Shown here: positions 11,475 to 22,206 of the stretch, piece by piece
Layout of the letters: each line of letters starts with the position of its first letter
Position numbering within the stretch: the first letter of the stretch is position 1
Source: Asterella californica
Taxonomy: Eukaryota > Streptophyta > Marchantiopsida > Marchantiales > Aytoniaceae
Assembly (NCBI GenBank): GCA_036924285.1
Contig: JAYKYS010000017.1
Coordinates: 3,577,501-3,641,500 of the forward strand
DNA length: 64,000 nucleotides
Direction: 5' to 3'
Translations under genes and position numbers: made by a program
The notes under the pieces: generated by a model
Databases searched by the model: none
What the model was told of the DNA's origin: nothing
Seen by the model: only the letters and a program-made list of their open reading frames with translations

Positions 11475-11489
11475 TTCACCCCCTCCAAA
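11475..11489 (-). promoter_or_regulatory. GyA-1 polypurine tract
   Basis: The minus strand reads GGAGGGGGTGAA immediately before the 3' LTR start TGTCGTAG, as expected for plus-strand DNA priming. Equivalent tracts precede the 3' LTRs of GyA-3 and GyA-4. Confidence 0.75.
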
Positions 11490-11523
11490 CCTGCACATCC
11501 TCCGGTATGTGCCAACCTTTCCA

Positions 11524-12890
11524 CTAGTCTCCAAGGTTCTCTAAATTACCATCGTCCTCTACGTCTTCTTCTGATACCAGATCTGCTTCTGCATCCATCA
11601 CCTGATCTGACTCCAAAAATTCATCTAGCTCAATGGATTCTCCCCTTCTTCTAAACAACTTGATACGCTTACCAGCAACAGGAAGTCTTAGAGGTATACC
11701 ATCGAGCTCCCATAAAGAGTAAGTAGCATTCTGATGTACTTCTAAGACAACATACGGACCAAACCACCTCCTAGAAAATTTCCGAATCGTAGAGTGTTGA
11801 TTCTCTAACGTACTGTCATACACCAAAACCCAGTCTCCAGCATGTATGAGCTTCGGTCGGAGCCTGTGGATCTTGTCAAACCTGTCCTTGTTCTTGAGAC
11901 GGGCCTCTTTCAGTTTCTGTTGAGCCTCTATAAGATCCTCCTCTCTATGTTCCAACTGTCTGATTCGAAGTGCAAGAAGTTGTAAATGATCCATTTCGTC
12001 TTCTCACGGTAAAATAGCCCATGTAGGAAAGTCCTCCTCTGTCGACATAATCAGTTTTTGACCCAACATCAGTTCAATGGGTATGTATCTGGTAGTAGTG
12101 CAGTGAGTCGACCTGTCAGCCCATAGAGCAAAAGAGAGCAACCTAGGCCACTGTCTATGCCTACCATCGCATGCCTTTACCAGAGCTTGAACAATCGACG
12201 GATGTCCTCTCTCGCTCTTACCAATCCCTTCCGGATTCATAGCAGTAGTGAGTTTGAGTTTCACTCCGTGTTGGATGAAGAACTCCTTCGCTTCCATACC
12301 ACGCAACTCTCCTCTGTCTGCACGCAATCTCCCTATAGATCCATACCTAGAGATAATATCTTCAAGAACAAACCTACATATCCCTTCTGTGGCCTTCGTC
12401 CTCAGAGCTCGTCCTTCCACAAAGTTGGAGAGGTCTTCTCGAGCCAACACCAAGTACCTCATACCTCATAACCCGGGAGGCATTGCTACCAAATCAAGAA
12501 CCCATTGAAAATGGATACTGGGCGGATAGGTTGGTACCAGGCCATCTCTGTAACGTACTTTTGAATAAAATTGACAGTGCAAGCATGAACTCACAAAGTT
12601 CACCACATCTTGATAAAGTCCTCTCCACCAGTATCTCTCCTTCAACTTTGTATAGGTAGCCCAAGCTCCTCGATGTCCGGCCCACAAGGTGTCATGAAAC
12701 TCCTTCATCAACTGTTGCTTGGTCTGCAGATCATCTATAACTCGTAAAAGTGCTCCATCTCTTCTCTTTTGACGCTTCCAAAGATATCCATCTCGCAACA
12801 AGTAATCATATGCCTTCCTTCTTACCTCTCTGAACTTTGCATCACTCAAACCCTCCTGCCTGTTTAAAGAACTCAGAAAGAATCCAATGT
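11524..12890 (-). pseudogene. GyA-1 integrase (zinc finger, DDE core, GPY/F module)
   Basis: From high to low coordinates: an HHCC zinc-binding region (FHDTLWAGH...CLHC, about 12700-12570); a catalytic core with first Asp in VLDLVAMP, second in RADRGEL and Glu in GIGKSERGHP (12500-12200); and a GPY/F-type module RRWFGPYVV near 11770. The protein ends LENLGD at 11524. A TGA near 12465 replaces the Trp expected after MPPGL. Another stop lies between 12004 and 11994. The gene is otherwise in one frame (13233, 12462 and nearby codons agree). Confidence 0.85.
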
Positions 12891-15108
12891 AATGTAACCT
12901 TCCCGTGTAGAACTCCTCTCTGAACAGCTCCAAGTCTGTAGCCCGCCGATTAACCTGACATTGAGCATCCTTTCTCTCTTCTTCCTCAGCTTCTGAAAAC
13001 ATGACATCCTCATCTACAAATCGAGCCCTTGACAACATATCTGCGATCACATTCTTCTTTTCTTTTATATGCTTCAGCTCTGGATTCAAGCTTCTAATAT
13101 AGGCAATCCAACATAACATTGCTATGTCTGGCGTGTTGCAGTTGGATATCATACCTAGTAGAGGTAGACAATCCGTTTCTAGGACTACATGAGCATCAAT
13201 CAGAAACTCACGGTCTGTCTTCATCGTTGTCACCGCTCCTCACAACTCACGCTTCACTTGAGGATAGTCTCATTGCCTGTCTGTCAAGATCCTAGCTCCA
13301 AACCTAGAAGTAAACCGCATACCATCCGCATACCATCCGCATCATCTTGATCTATCGCCCAACCAATCGTCTTTGGACCAATATCTACTGTGACAATGAC
13401 AGGTCTCTCACACTCGTAGTCTACTCTTCTCAAAACAGGTGGAGACTATAGAGCCTTCTTCAGCCTATTCATAGCTTCGCGATGGACTGAGGTCCATACA
13501 AACCTCTTACCCTTCCTCAATAATGCATACAAAGGCTCAGCAACATGAGCATAATGAAGAATGGATAAGCGATAAAATACAGAAGCACCTAGAAAGCGTC
13601 GAACCTCCGTGATATTCTTACAGTCTGCCATCCTAGCTATGGCTTCAACCTTCTCCGGATTTGATCGCCTTCCAAAAGCACCACACAAATGTCCAACCAC
13701 TAAAATCTCAAACACACCAAACTTGGACTTAGCTCCTGAAAGAGTGAGATGTACCTCCTCCAAACGAGTTAAGATATGTTCTACATCCCTGATATGATCT
13801 GCAACAAACCTCCTACATCCATTTGCAAGTACCGCTTCATCCTTGTCTTCAACCGCGCAACCTTTTATAAGAATATCATCTAGAAATGGAATGGTAACAT
13901 CTGGCACAAATTCCCTTAGTACCTTATGCATCGCATTCTGCATATGAGCCATCGAGTTCGTCGCTCCTTGTGGAAGAGTACACATCTGCATCAATCCCAA
14001 GGGCGTACGCATAGTAGTTAAATTTCTACTCTCCACAGCCAGCTAGAACTGATCATAACCAGAATATAGATCGAATAGATAGCTCTCCCTGCAAATGCCT
14101 CTGCTACCTCTTCGATCACAGGACCCGTCCCAACATTACGAATGGTTATGTTATTCGCAGGCTGTAGGTCTTGATACAATGCAAAGCTCCTGACTTCTTG
14201 GATACAGTGAACCACCTGCTAGAATATGGCCCCATAGACGGCTCAAGTATCTCCATGTATACCTTCTCCTTCAACAACTCGATGAGCTTAGGCAACAAAG
14301 CACGAGGACTTGAGATCGGTTTCAGGTCCCAAGGCACATGAGGGATTGTGAATATAACCATAGGCACTATAACCTTTGGGTCCACACAACCTATCTCCTC
14401 TGCTGAAAAAGAGAATGCTTTACCATGCTTCACTATCATCTGTTCAAACACTGTCTTCTCGACCTCAGTCAAGAAATCACCCCCTCATATCTGGAGCTCC
14501 TTCAATGTCTCCTCAGTAAACTAGTGCCCTACTCGTCTATGATCACGCAATATAGGCTCAGTCCCCACTAACTGTACTTGCTGCTGGGAGTTAGCAGGTA
14601 GTTGAGCTGCTACCGGTCTTACCTTTCTCAATACAGATTTGTACATCTGCTTCCTGAGGGAGTGCACACCAACAACTTGCTTCTCTCCCTTCATTATTCT
14701 GCATCGGATGAGGAAGGAACTGTACGTATGTAGCAATCTCCTCATATATGCGTCGAGAGTGGATAGAGATCACCACCACACTATTTTTCTCTTCTACCAA
14801 TCTACTCACACTGTCTAACCAACCGACAACTGAATGTACAGACATAAACTCTTCAAACAAACCAGAAACCACTTCGTCTTCAGGTAGAACTCCTACACGC
14901 CACAACTCTGATATCTGGTTCACCATCCATCTTTTTGTATTTTTCTCCATATCTTCAACTCTTGTAAATAGACTCCACCCATCTGCCTCAAACATCAGCA
15001 ATCCAGACTGCCAACTCTGTACACCACACTTGCCTTCAGACCTTTGTACATGTCTCGCTTCCAACTCAAACGGGACCTCAACAGTAGGTTCTACACCCTT
15101 GTCTTCCC
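12891..15108 (-). pseudogene. GyA-1 reverse transcriptase and RNase H
   Basis: Pieces on the minus strand: an N-terminal region of unknown function (15064-14591, with CWC); MTEVEKTVFEQMI onward (14472); RT fingers and palm with SRWFTVSKK; and the catalytic motif IPFLDDILIKG near 13880. The RNase H end NVIADMLSRA is near 13040. Frame changes occur near 14150-14200 and between 13446 and 13233, where the RNase H start is disrupted. The intact counterpart is in GyA-2 (32882-35248). The frame is -1 relative to protease, via the slippery site at 15130-15136. Confidence 0.85.
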
Positions 15109-15111
15109 GCT

Positions 15112-15832
15112 CTACAGGAGTGGACTGCGAAAACCCTTACATCTCTTCGTTTGAGAATCTCTAAGGGTTTGTCGGTTCCGCTCATGTCTTGAACGAACTG
15201 TCAAAAACTGTACTGAGTAGTTATCATCAAGACTCCGAACTCTGGCATAATGAGACCCATCATTCAGCACCTTTGTCTCCATTCGAACAGCGGTGATGTA
15301 TGGTTGGTCCAGGATGACAGGATAGGAGGCAGATGATTGTACAAAGAAATGCTGATCAACTTCTACATCCCCAATCCTTACACGCATATTGAGACAAGCT
15401 CCATATAACTCACCCTTTTGATTATTTGCAGCACGAAGTACCCAACCATGATTCTTTTGATTGGCCACTGCCCCTTCTCATACACCTCCTTGGAGATGAT
15501 GTTGATCTCCGACCTGTGATCCACAAGTGCAAGTACTGGTTCATAAAGTCCTCCAAGCCGAACCTGCGTCTCTGTTGTCGCTCTTGCCCAGTGCTTCGCT
15601 GTCTGCGCTTGACCTATCCTCTTCAAACTCTTCGTCTTCATTCTCAATAACAGCAGGACCAGCAACCCATGCCTCATACTTATCATCTCTGAACTGATCA
15701 ACACCAATAGCATCTACTGCTCCAACCATCTGACTACTTACTTGTTCAGTCAATACCTGTCTCTTTCTCTTCATGATGTCTATTATCAACTCATGAAACT
15801 CTCTCTTTGCGATACCAAGCACTTCACGAAGA
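15112..15832 (-). pseudogene. GyA-1 aspartic protease region
   Basis: Encodes GIAKREFHELIIDIMKRKRQ, then the protease motif ALVDHRSEINIIS near 15520, then the flap region (NQKGELYGAC, DQHFFVQSS). The active-site triplet is DHR here against DHG in the better copies, so it is probably dead. A frame change sits near 15450-15540. The 0 frame ends at TAG (15112), 15 nt past the slippery heptamer. Confidence 0.8.
15130..15136 (-). promoter_or_regulatory. Slippery heptamer for -1 frameshifting, protease to RT
   Basis: The minus strand reads AAG GGT TTT CGC in the protease frame. The heptamer G GGT TTT fits X XXY YYZ. Slipping back one base enters the RT frame (TCG CAG TCC ACT CCT GTA GAG), which is otherwise blocked by a TAA just upstream. 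The same site is exact in GyA-2. Confidence 0.65.
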
Positions 15833-15839
15833 GAAACTC

Positions 15840-17659
15840 AACTCTAGCATCCAAAATACGTTGCTCTAGAACAGCACGCAAGTCTGTTGTTGTTTTGATG
15901 TCTGCCGCTAACTTGTAAGCTGGAGCTTTCTCCTTCTCCTATGCTGTAAACCTCTTTCCCTGTACTCTATCTGTAGCAGTAGTCTCTTGTGGCAAATCCT
16001 GTACACCTTCCATAGGATCTACTGCAGGTGGTGGAGCTATAGAGGTAGAAGGTATATCCTCTGCAGCAAGAAATCTACCAGCTGGTACAGATGATGATGG
16101 TTCCGCTGCTCCTCCTCGTAATCCTCCGACGGTCATTGTCCTCTGGTACTCCTGCATCTAAATCAGAAGCGTCCCGTCTTCTTTTGTCTTCGATCATGGC
16201 ATCTTGTTCACCACTCGTCTCGAAAAACGCTCGAATAGAAGTTGCATCTACTGGGTCTCTCCATCCAGTAGCTCTCCTAATGCTTTCAGCACCTCTCTTC
16301 ATCATTTCAACCGGAACCTCAACAGCCTGCTCAACCATAGTTGGATTAGAGCGCACCTCAACTCTCCTAGTATATACATCAGCCTCCGCAGAACCCGCAG
16401 TCATCGCTGTAGTATTCGCATCAGTAAGTGCTGGAAGAGAACTCCTCATTCCATATGTATTCAGAGGCTGCCCAGTGACGGTTAGATACAACCTGTTGTT
16501 CTGATAGTTGACTACGCCCTCTCGCAAGGCAACCGCCAAGTCTTGACAGTCTCCTATGAGATGATATGGGCTGTCGCACCAAATACATCTCCTGGTAAAG
16601 GTTCCTCTCACAAGTCGAGCACCTGGTGCAACAGGTCGTTGATCTCTCCTCAAGTCTGCCATCTCAACCCTCAAATCTCTCAACTGTTGAGTAAGTTCTT
16701 CTATCAAGTTATGTTGATTTCGGTTCTCAACAGGTTGCTACTGCTGTTTAGATCCTCTCTGTGCTGGGATAGATACTGCAGGCGCTTGAGGAACCACTTG
16801 GGGAACCATTATAGGTGCTTGAGGAATCACAATAGGTGCTTGAGGTATTGCAGGAGGAGCTACATGAACATGAGGAGCTACTCTCTGCTCTGACAAGGTT
16901 TCTAGCTGCAGTACCATCCTACCACGACGTTGTCTAGCAAGGGTGGATACTGCTTCCTCCACTCTCCTCCAATCAGATGTAACTCGCCCTTCAGCTCCAC
17001 GATCAGCCAACATAAAACAAAGTTTGTCCGCTGTGAACTCATCCAGAGCCCCCAAGAACAACTCCGTCTTCCTAGCATCCAGCGTCAACCTCTCTAGACC
17101 AGAAAGCTGAGAGTACCTCTTCTCAAACTCCCGAATTATCTCATTCAATCCCATGGAACGTCCAGGCTGACGCTCTATCCAATCCATGAGGGTTCTTTCA
17201 GAATCCTCTTCTAGAAACTCTTCTCTCAGTGCACGTTCAAACAGAGTCCACCCACCTAAATGTCTTTTCTGTAAATTTCTCACCTTCTCTCTCAATTCAG
17301 GGACAACAGTCAACTCAAAGCTTAGAATTACCTCAACTTCAGGTGCCCTGACCAACTCCATCTCACCACATACTCCCGCAGGTACCTAATAACCTCTCTT
17401 CCATCGAATCGCCCACATCGACCAACAATTGCTTATAATGCTCTTGTGGACTTCTGCTCAGCTCCCCCAATTGCAGGCTCCTGCTGAATCAAAGCAGCCA
17501 ACGCCTGAAGAATCTGAGAAGTGTCTACAGCAGGTTGTGCTGTTGCTGTGGAACCACCGTATGCCCTCTTTGAGAGCCAATTCCATCTTGACCAGGAGTC
17601 CCTTGAACAAGAGCACCTTGAGCAGCAACTACACCTTGTACGGCAGCACTGTGATCCAT
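15840..17659 (-). pseudogene. GyA-1 Gag
   Basis: ATG at 17659 (MDHSAAVQG) is followed by a frame change near 17550. The capsid-like region (17361-16738) contains FERALREEFLEEDSE and LTLDARKTELFLGAL. The nucleocapsid zinc knuckle CIWCDSPYHLIGDC (C-x2-C-x4-H-x4-C) is near 16590-16550. A charged C-terminal region leads into protease. At least two frame changes and several stops are present. Protein order and motifs match GyA-2 Gag. Confidence 0.8.
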
Positions 17660-17701
17660 CTTCTCAATTCAATCAATTCTCCAAATCAATCACCCCAATA
17701 G

Positions 17702-17719
17702 CTCTCAGTGGAAGCACCA
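17702..17719 (-). promoter_or_regulatory. GyA-1 primer-binding site
   Basis: The minus strand reads TGGTGCTTCCACTGAGAG, two bases after the 5' LTR end. All 18 bases are identical in GyA-2 (37903-37920), while bases beyond diverge, as expected for a PBS starting TGG. It does not match the common plant initiator-Met PBS (TGGTATCAGAGC). I could not name the tRNA. Confidence 0.7.
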
Positions 17720-17721
17720 AA

Positions 17722-19706
17722 TGACGTGACGAGAGTCTTTCTTGGGGAGGACGGACCTCCTGACTGTGATCGATCAGAGAAACGACCAGAAGAGAAAAAC
17801 AAGTAGTCGTTGACGATGAGATCTTCCAAAATCCTACTTCTTGCGTCCATCGATTACAAAAACAAGCACTCCAACACACCTTGGGTACACAGATAGGTCT
17901 CTCGAGATTCAAATATCAGTGTCGCTGCACCATCAATCTCTTCAATTGTAAAGAAAATCTCTCTCTCTTCCTCTCTCTCCTGTCAATCAGTTCTCAGCCA
18001 AAAGTCTATCAAGTACGTCTCAATCAGAACCTAATAGTGAAATTCAGGGCCCCTGAATCTTATTCCTCTCTTTGCCCCAACTGAAACTCTCAGAAATTTG
18101 ATCCAGCGTTGATCAAAAGTCCTCCATAGATTTTCAAACAATCTCTCTTAATAAAAATACCTCTTGAGAGTAATTTCTCCTCAGAACAGCTTATTAGACA
18201 ACGTCCAAGCTTAAAACTCTTGCCCCTCTCCCTACGATGATCTCCTAATTCAATCTGTCAGCAATTTGATCTTCCACCAGCCTCCTAGCTTCCCCTGCGT
18301 GTCCTCAACCCCATCCTTAATCCTCCTCCTTCCGCTTCAGCTCTCTCAGAAAAATCCCTTTCAAAAACTGTCCCCGATCCCAAGCCGCCGCAGGTATTTA
18401 ACCTAAAAGCTAAGGCTTCAGCTTAAGCTGCCCCTTGCTGTCCTTATAAGCGCAGTCACTTATCAGAAGCAGGGCCCTAGCTTAAACTGCCCCCTGCTAT
18501 CCTTATGCGTACAGAGCTTTATTTACAAAGTTGGCCCTTTTTTAATACAAGTTTCACAGTTGTCTCCACAAACTCTACCCCTTCACTAATAAAGGTTCTC
18601 ATAGCCTCATTTTCCATCGCAAGCCGACTCGATGGTTATTTAACTAATTAGCAAAAGTTTCCCGTGCTCTTGATGCTATCTTGATGCCACCCTGAATATA
18701 CTACAAGTCATCCAATGTAGGCCGAAGCCCCAACACTTATGAGACTGCCCCACAGGGCTTACAACCCCCCCCATATGCGCATCCGGTATCTCCCATAGTA
18801 TATTCAGGATGGCATGCGGAGGCTTAGGCCAAGAAGCCCACGATTAAGGAAGATACCGGCCTTGATGCCATCTTGATGCCACCTTGAATATACTACAAGC
18901 CATCCAATGTAGGCCGAAGCCCCAACACTTATGAGGCTACCCCACAGGGCTTACAACCCCCCCATATGCGCACCAGGTATCTCCCATAGTATATTCAGGA
19001 TGGCATGCGGAGGCTTAGGTCAGGAAGCCCACGATTAAAGGAGATACCGGTCTCCCGATAGGAGGCCAACATGCAATATGCAGGACGTGGCTGCATATCC
19101 AACATAGACTCCCTTCTAAGAGGTCAACATGTCGGAATAGGAACCAGGGGGGATTGATCCTGAGACCACTTCCCTCCTAGGCAGGCGCCCTATCACTGGG
19201 ATGGCCTTTGGTTCCGTTCAAAACTGTTAAACTTCCTGTACATATGCTTTTGCTAAGAAGTTTTCTTATAAAGTCTTTACTAGCCTTCTCTACGCTAACT
19301 TCTGCATACAACTCCGTTTTTTACGAATAAGGAGTCAAACTATAGTACTTGTGAACACCTACACATTCACGCTATCAGATTCTGAGTTTGAATCACGAGC
19401 CAGAATCGACAGATTTTCCTTGTTCACATATTTCATAGCCTAAAATCCGTACTAACTATTGCTTAAAACACTTTCTGTCAAAACTATAAGCATGAGGTCG
19501 CTCTCCTCGTCGAGCTCTGCGTTCTGGAAACTTTCGCCCTCGTCCAGGGTGATATGTCAACCCAAGCTAGGGGGCAGCTTGCCAAGCATAGCCCCAGCTT
19601 AACTCCTGCCCAGCTTGATAAGCTAGGGCGCAACTTCTTGAACAAGTGCTGGTTGAGTGTCTTCTGAAGCTCCGTTTCATCATCTTGAACGCCACGCACT
19701 ACGACA
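17722..19706 (-). repeat. GyA-1 5' LTR (1,985 bp)
   Basis: TG...CA on the minus strand, matching 9299-11474. A TATA-like CTTATAAG is at 18443-18450, just downstream of the tandem-unit block in transcription direction, so transcription probably starts within the following ~50 bp. It contains two ~193-bp units (18668-18860 and 18861-19046) where the other LTR has three. Confidence 0.9.
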
Positions 19707-20031
19707 CCGTGCTGCTAACAATCAAAAGGGTGAGTTGTACGAAGCTTGTCCAAATATACGTGTAAGGATTGAAGATGTACAAGTTGATCAGCATTTCTTT
19801 GTACAGTCATCTGTCTCATATCTTGTCATACTAGACCAATCTTACATCACCGTTGTTTGGATGGAGACAAAGGTGATGAATGATGGATCTCATTATGCTA
19901 GAATTCGGAGTCTTGATGACAAGTATTTAGTACAGTTTTTGACACTCCGTTCTAAACATGAGCGGAATCAACAGACCCTTAAAGATTCTCAAATGAGGAG
20001 ATGTAAGAATTTTTGCTGTCCACTCCTGTAG
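19707..20031 (+). pseudogene. GyA-3 protease, C-terminal piece
   Basis: Continues the protease after the GyA-1 insertion: NNQKGELYEAC, VDQHFFVQSS, then the frame ends near 20031. The slippery site has decayed (GAATTTT at 20007-20013 instead of GGGTTTT, two G to A changes). Confidence 0.8.
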
Positions 20032-20039
20032 AGCGAGAA

Positions 20040-21559
20040 GACAGGGGTGTAGAACATACTGTTGAGATCTCGTCAGAGTTGGTACACAAGGTAGAGAGGT
20101 TGAAAGCGAGACATGTACAGGAGCCCAAAAATATGTACAGTGTACAGAGTTGGCAGTCTGGATTGCTGATGTTTGAGGACGATGGGTAGAGTCAGTTTAC
20201 AAGAGTTGAAGACATCGAAGAAAATACAAAAAAATGGATGGTAGAACATGTATCAAAGTTGTGGCGTGCAGAAGTTCTACATGAAGATGATGTAGTTTCT
20301 GGTTTGTTTGAAGAATTTGTGTTTGTACAATCAGTTGCTAGTTGGTTGAGCACAACAAGCAGATTGATGGAGGAGAGAGATGATATGATGATGATCTTTG
20401 TCCACTCTCGACAAATATATGAGGAGATTGCTGCGTATTTGCTGTTTTTCCCTCATCCGATGTAGAACAGTGAGAGAAGAGAAGCAATTTGTTGGTGTGC
20501 ACTCCCTCAGGAAGCGGACGTCCATGCGAAGTATAAATCTGTACTGAAAAAGGTGAAGCCGATAGCAACTCAACTACTTGCTAACTCCCAGTAGCAAGTA
20601 CAGTTAGTAGGAAGTGAACTTGTATTGCGTGATCATAGACGAGTAGAGCATCAGTTTACCGCGGAGACGTTGAAGGAACTCCAGATAGGAGGAGGTGATT
20701 TTCTGACAGAGGTTGAGAAGACAGTTTTTGAGCAAATGATAGCAGATCATGGTAAAGCATTTTCCTTTTCAGCAGGGGAGATAGGTTGTGTGGATCCAAA
20801 GATGATAGCACCTATGGTTATATTCACAATCCCTCATGTGCCATGAGATCTAAAACTGATTCTTGTTCCTCGTGCCTTGTTGCCTAAACTTATTGAGTTG
20901 CTGAAAGAGAAAGTACGGAGGGGGATACTTGAGCTGTCTATGAGACCGTACTCTAACAGATGGTTCACTGTACCCAAGAAGTCAGGAGCCTTGCGTTTCA
21001 TTCAAGACCTACAGCCTGTGAATAATGTGATCATTCGTAAAGTTGAGACGGGTCTTGTGATTGATGAAGTAGTAGAGGCATTTGCATGGAGAGCTATCTA
21101 CTCCATTGGAGATTTATATTCTGATTTAGTTTCAGCTGGCTGTAGAAAGTAGAGATCTGACTACTATGCGTACGCCTTTGGGGTTGATGCTGAAGTGTAC
21201 TCTTCCTCAAGGAGCGACGAACTCGGTGGCTCATATGCAGAATGCGATGCATAAGATACTACGGGAATTTGTGCCTGAAGTTATCATTCCATTTCTAGAT
21301 GATATTCTTATAAAAGGTTGCACGGTTGAAGACAAGGATGAAACAATACTTGCGAGTGGATGTAGAAGGTTTGTTGCAGACCATATCAGGGATGTATCAG
21401 GACCTATCTTGACTCGCCTTGAGGAGCTACATCTCACCCTATTAGGAGCTATGTCCAAGTTTGGTGTGTCTGAGATTTTAGTGGTTGGACATCTGTGTGG
21501 TGCTTTTGGAAGGCGATAAAACCCAGAGAAGGTTGATGCTATAGCTAGGATGGCAGACT
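20040..21559 (+). pseudogene. GyA-3 reverse transcriptase, N-terminal and palm part
   Basis: Reads the same pre-RT region (20238-20465; CWCALPQEADVHAKY near 20490-20530), then FLTEVEKTVFEQMI, SNRWFTVPKKSGALRFIQDL, YSIGDLYS and IPFLDDILIKGC (about 21285-21320). Several Trp codons are TGA or TAG, a frameshift lies after YSIGDLYS (near 21125), and GyM inserted at 21559. It continues at 41647. The YxDD position is FLDD, as in all GyA copies. Confidence 0.85.
21556..21559. repeat. Left target duplication of GyM (GACT)
   Basis: GACT precedes TGTCGTGCGC at 21560 and recurs at 41647-41650. Removing GyM plus one copy restores the uninterrupted GyA sequence GGCAGACTGTAAGAATATC. Confidence 0.85.
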
Positions 21560-21666
21560 TGTCGTGCGCATACACATCGCTACACAACATACATCGCTGT
21601 CAAAGGAACACCACACATACACATAACATATGGACATTGTCATACACATATACAAGTGTACCACAA
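21560..21666 (-). repeat. GyM segment b2 (107 bp, outermost)
   Basis: On the plus strand TGTCGTGCGCATACACATCG to GTACCACAA. Nearly identical to b1 (21952-22058), with a handful of substitutions. It forms the left end of the insertion next to GACT. Confidence 0.85.
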
Positions 21667-21949
21667 TGATAACAAGGTATGTACTCACTCCACCTGCCAA
21701 CAGGCACTAGACAATCACTATAGTCGAGCCAAATCCACTCTGTGCTCACAGAGAATCCAGATCTCACTCTCAAGACTACTCACCATAGCCAAGAGCTTGA
21801 AGGCTCAACTTGAAGAACTGAGGTCTCCAAGCCCCTACCTGCGAAGTATACCTCTTGTGGACACTCTCACCAACTTGGCCTAACGGTCTTACCGGGGTCC
21901 GCCACTTCGCACTCGGTCAACCTAGCCGAGTTACCAAAATGACGTGACA
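21667..21949 (-). repeat. GyM segment a2 (283 bp)
   Basis: On the plus strand TGATAACAAGG to GACGTGACA. Same length and order as a1 at 41364-41646, with about 14 differences by eye. On the minus strand it begins TGTCACGTCA and ends TTGTTATCA. Confidence 0.9.
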
Positions 21950-21957
21950 GCTGTCAT
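21944..21957. repeat. Palindrome at the a2/b1 junction (TGACAGCTGTCA)
   Basis: The 12-bp perfect palindrome TGACAGCTGTCA spans the join, with two bases (GC, 21950-21951) between ...GACA and TGTC.... It looks like a circle junction of two TG...CA ends. Confidence 0.8.
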
Positions 21958-22058
21958 GCGCATACACATCGCTACACAACATACATCGCTGTCACAGGAA
22001 CACCACACATACACATAACATATGGACGTTGTCATACACATACACAAGTGTACCACAA
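21952..22058 (-). repeat. GyM segment b1 (107 bp)
   Basis: Copy of b2 located between the internal region and a2. On its internal side lies a C-run (22061-22068; G-run on the sense strand) that looks like a polypurine tract, which would make b1 the start of the 3' repeat. Confidence 0.85.
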
Positions 22059-22206
22059 TCGCCCCCCTAACTGGCGGTTAGGTCCCTCTAACTCCAGATA
22101 GCTCCATATCTCAACTAAGTGATATACACCTTCATGGGTGCAAGGATCAGGAGGCCGGGTGCCTCTGTCTGTAATCCATACCACGCAAAGATCTAATCGA
22201 CTATCC
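22059..22206 (-). other. GyM 3' untranslated region with polypurine-like tract
   Basis: About 150 bp between the pol stop and b1. The sense strand ends CAGTTAGGGGGGCGA directly before the repeat. No other feature seen. Confidence 0.6.

Larger units (their letters stand above)
9299..19706 (-). mobile_element. GyA-1: full-length but decayed Ty3/gypsy element
   Basis: Minus-strand element with LTRs at both ends (9299-11474 and 17722-19706), a PBS next to the 5' LTR and a polypurine tract next to the 3' LTR. Internal order on the minus strand is gag, protease, RT, RNase H, integrase. Flanking bases TCGT (9295-9298) and CCGT (19707-19710) are a 4-bp target duplication with one mismatch. Counting by eye over the first ~245 bp of the two LTRs gives about 11 differences, so it is much older than GyA-2. 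Frameshifts and stops interrupt all proteins. Confidence 0.9.
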
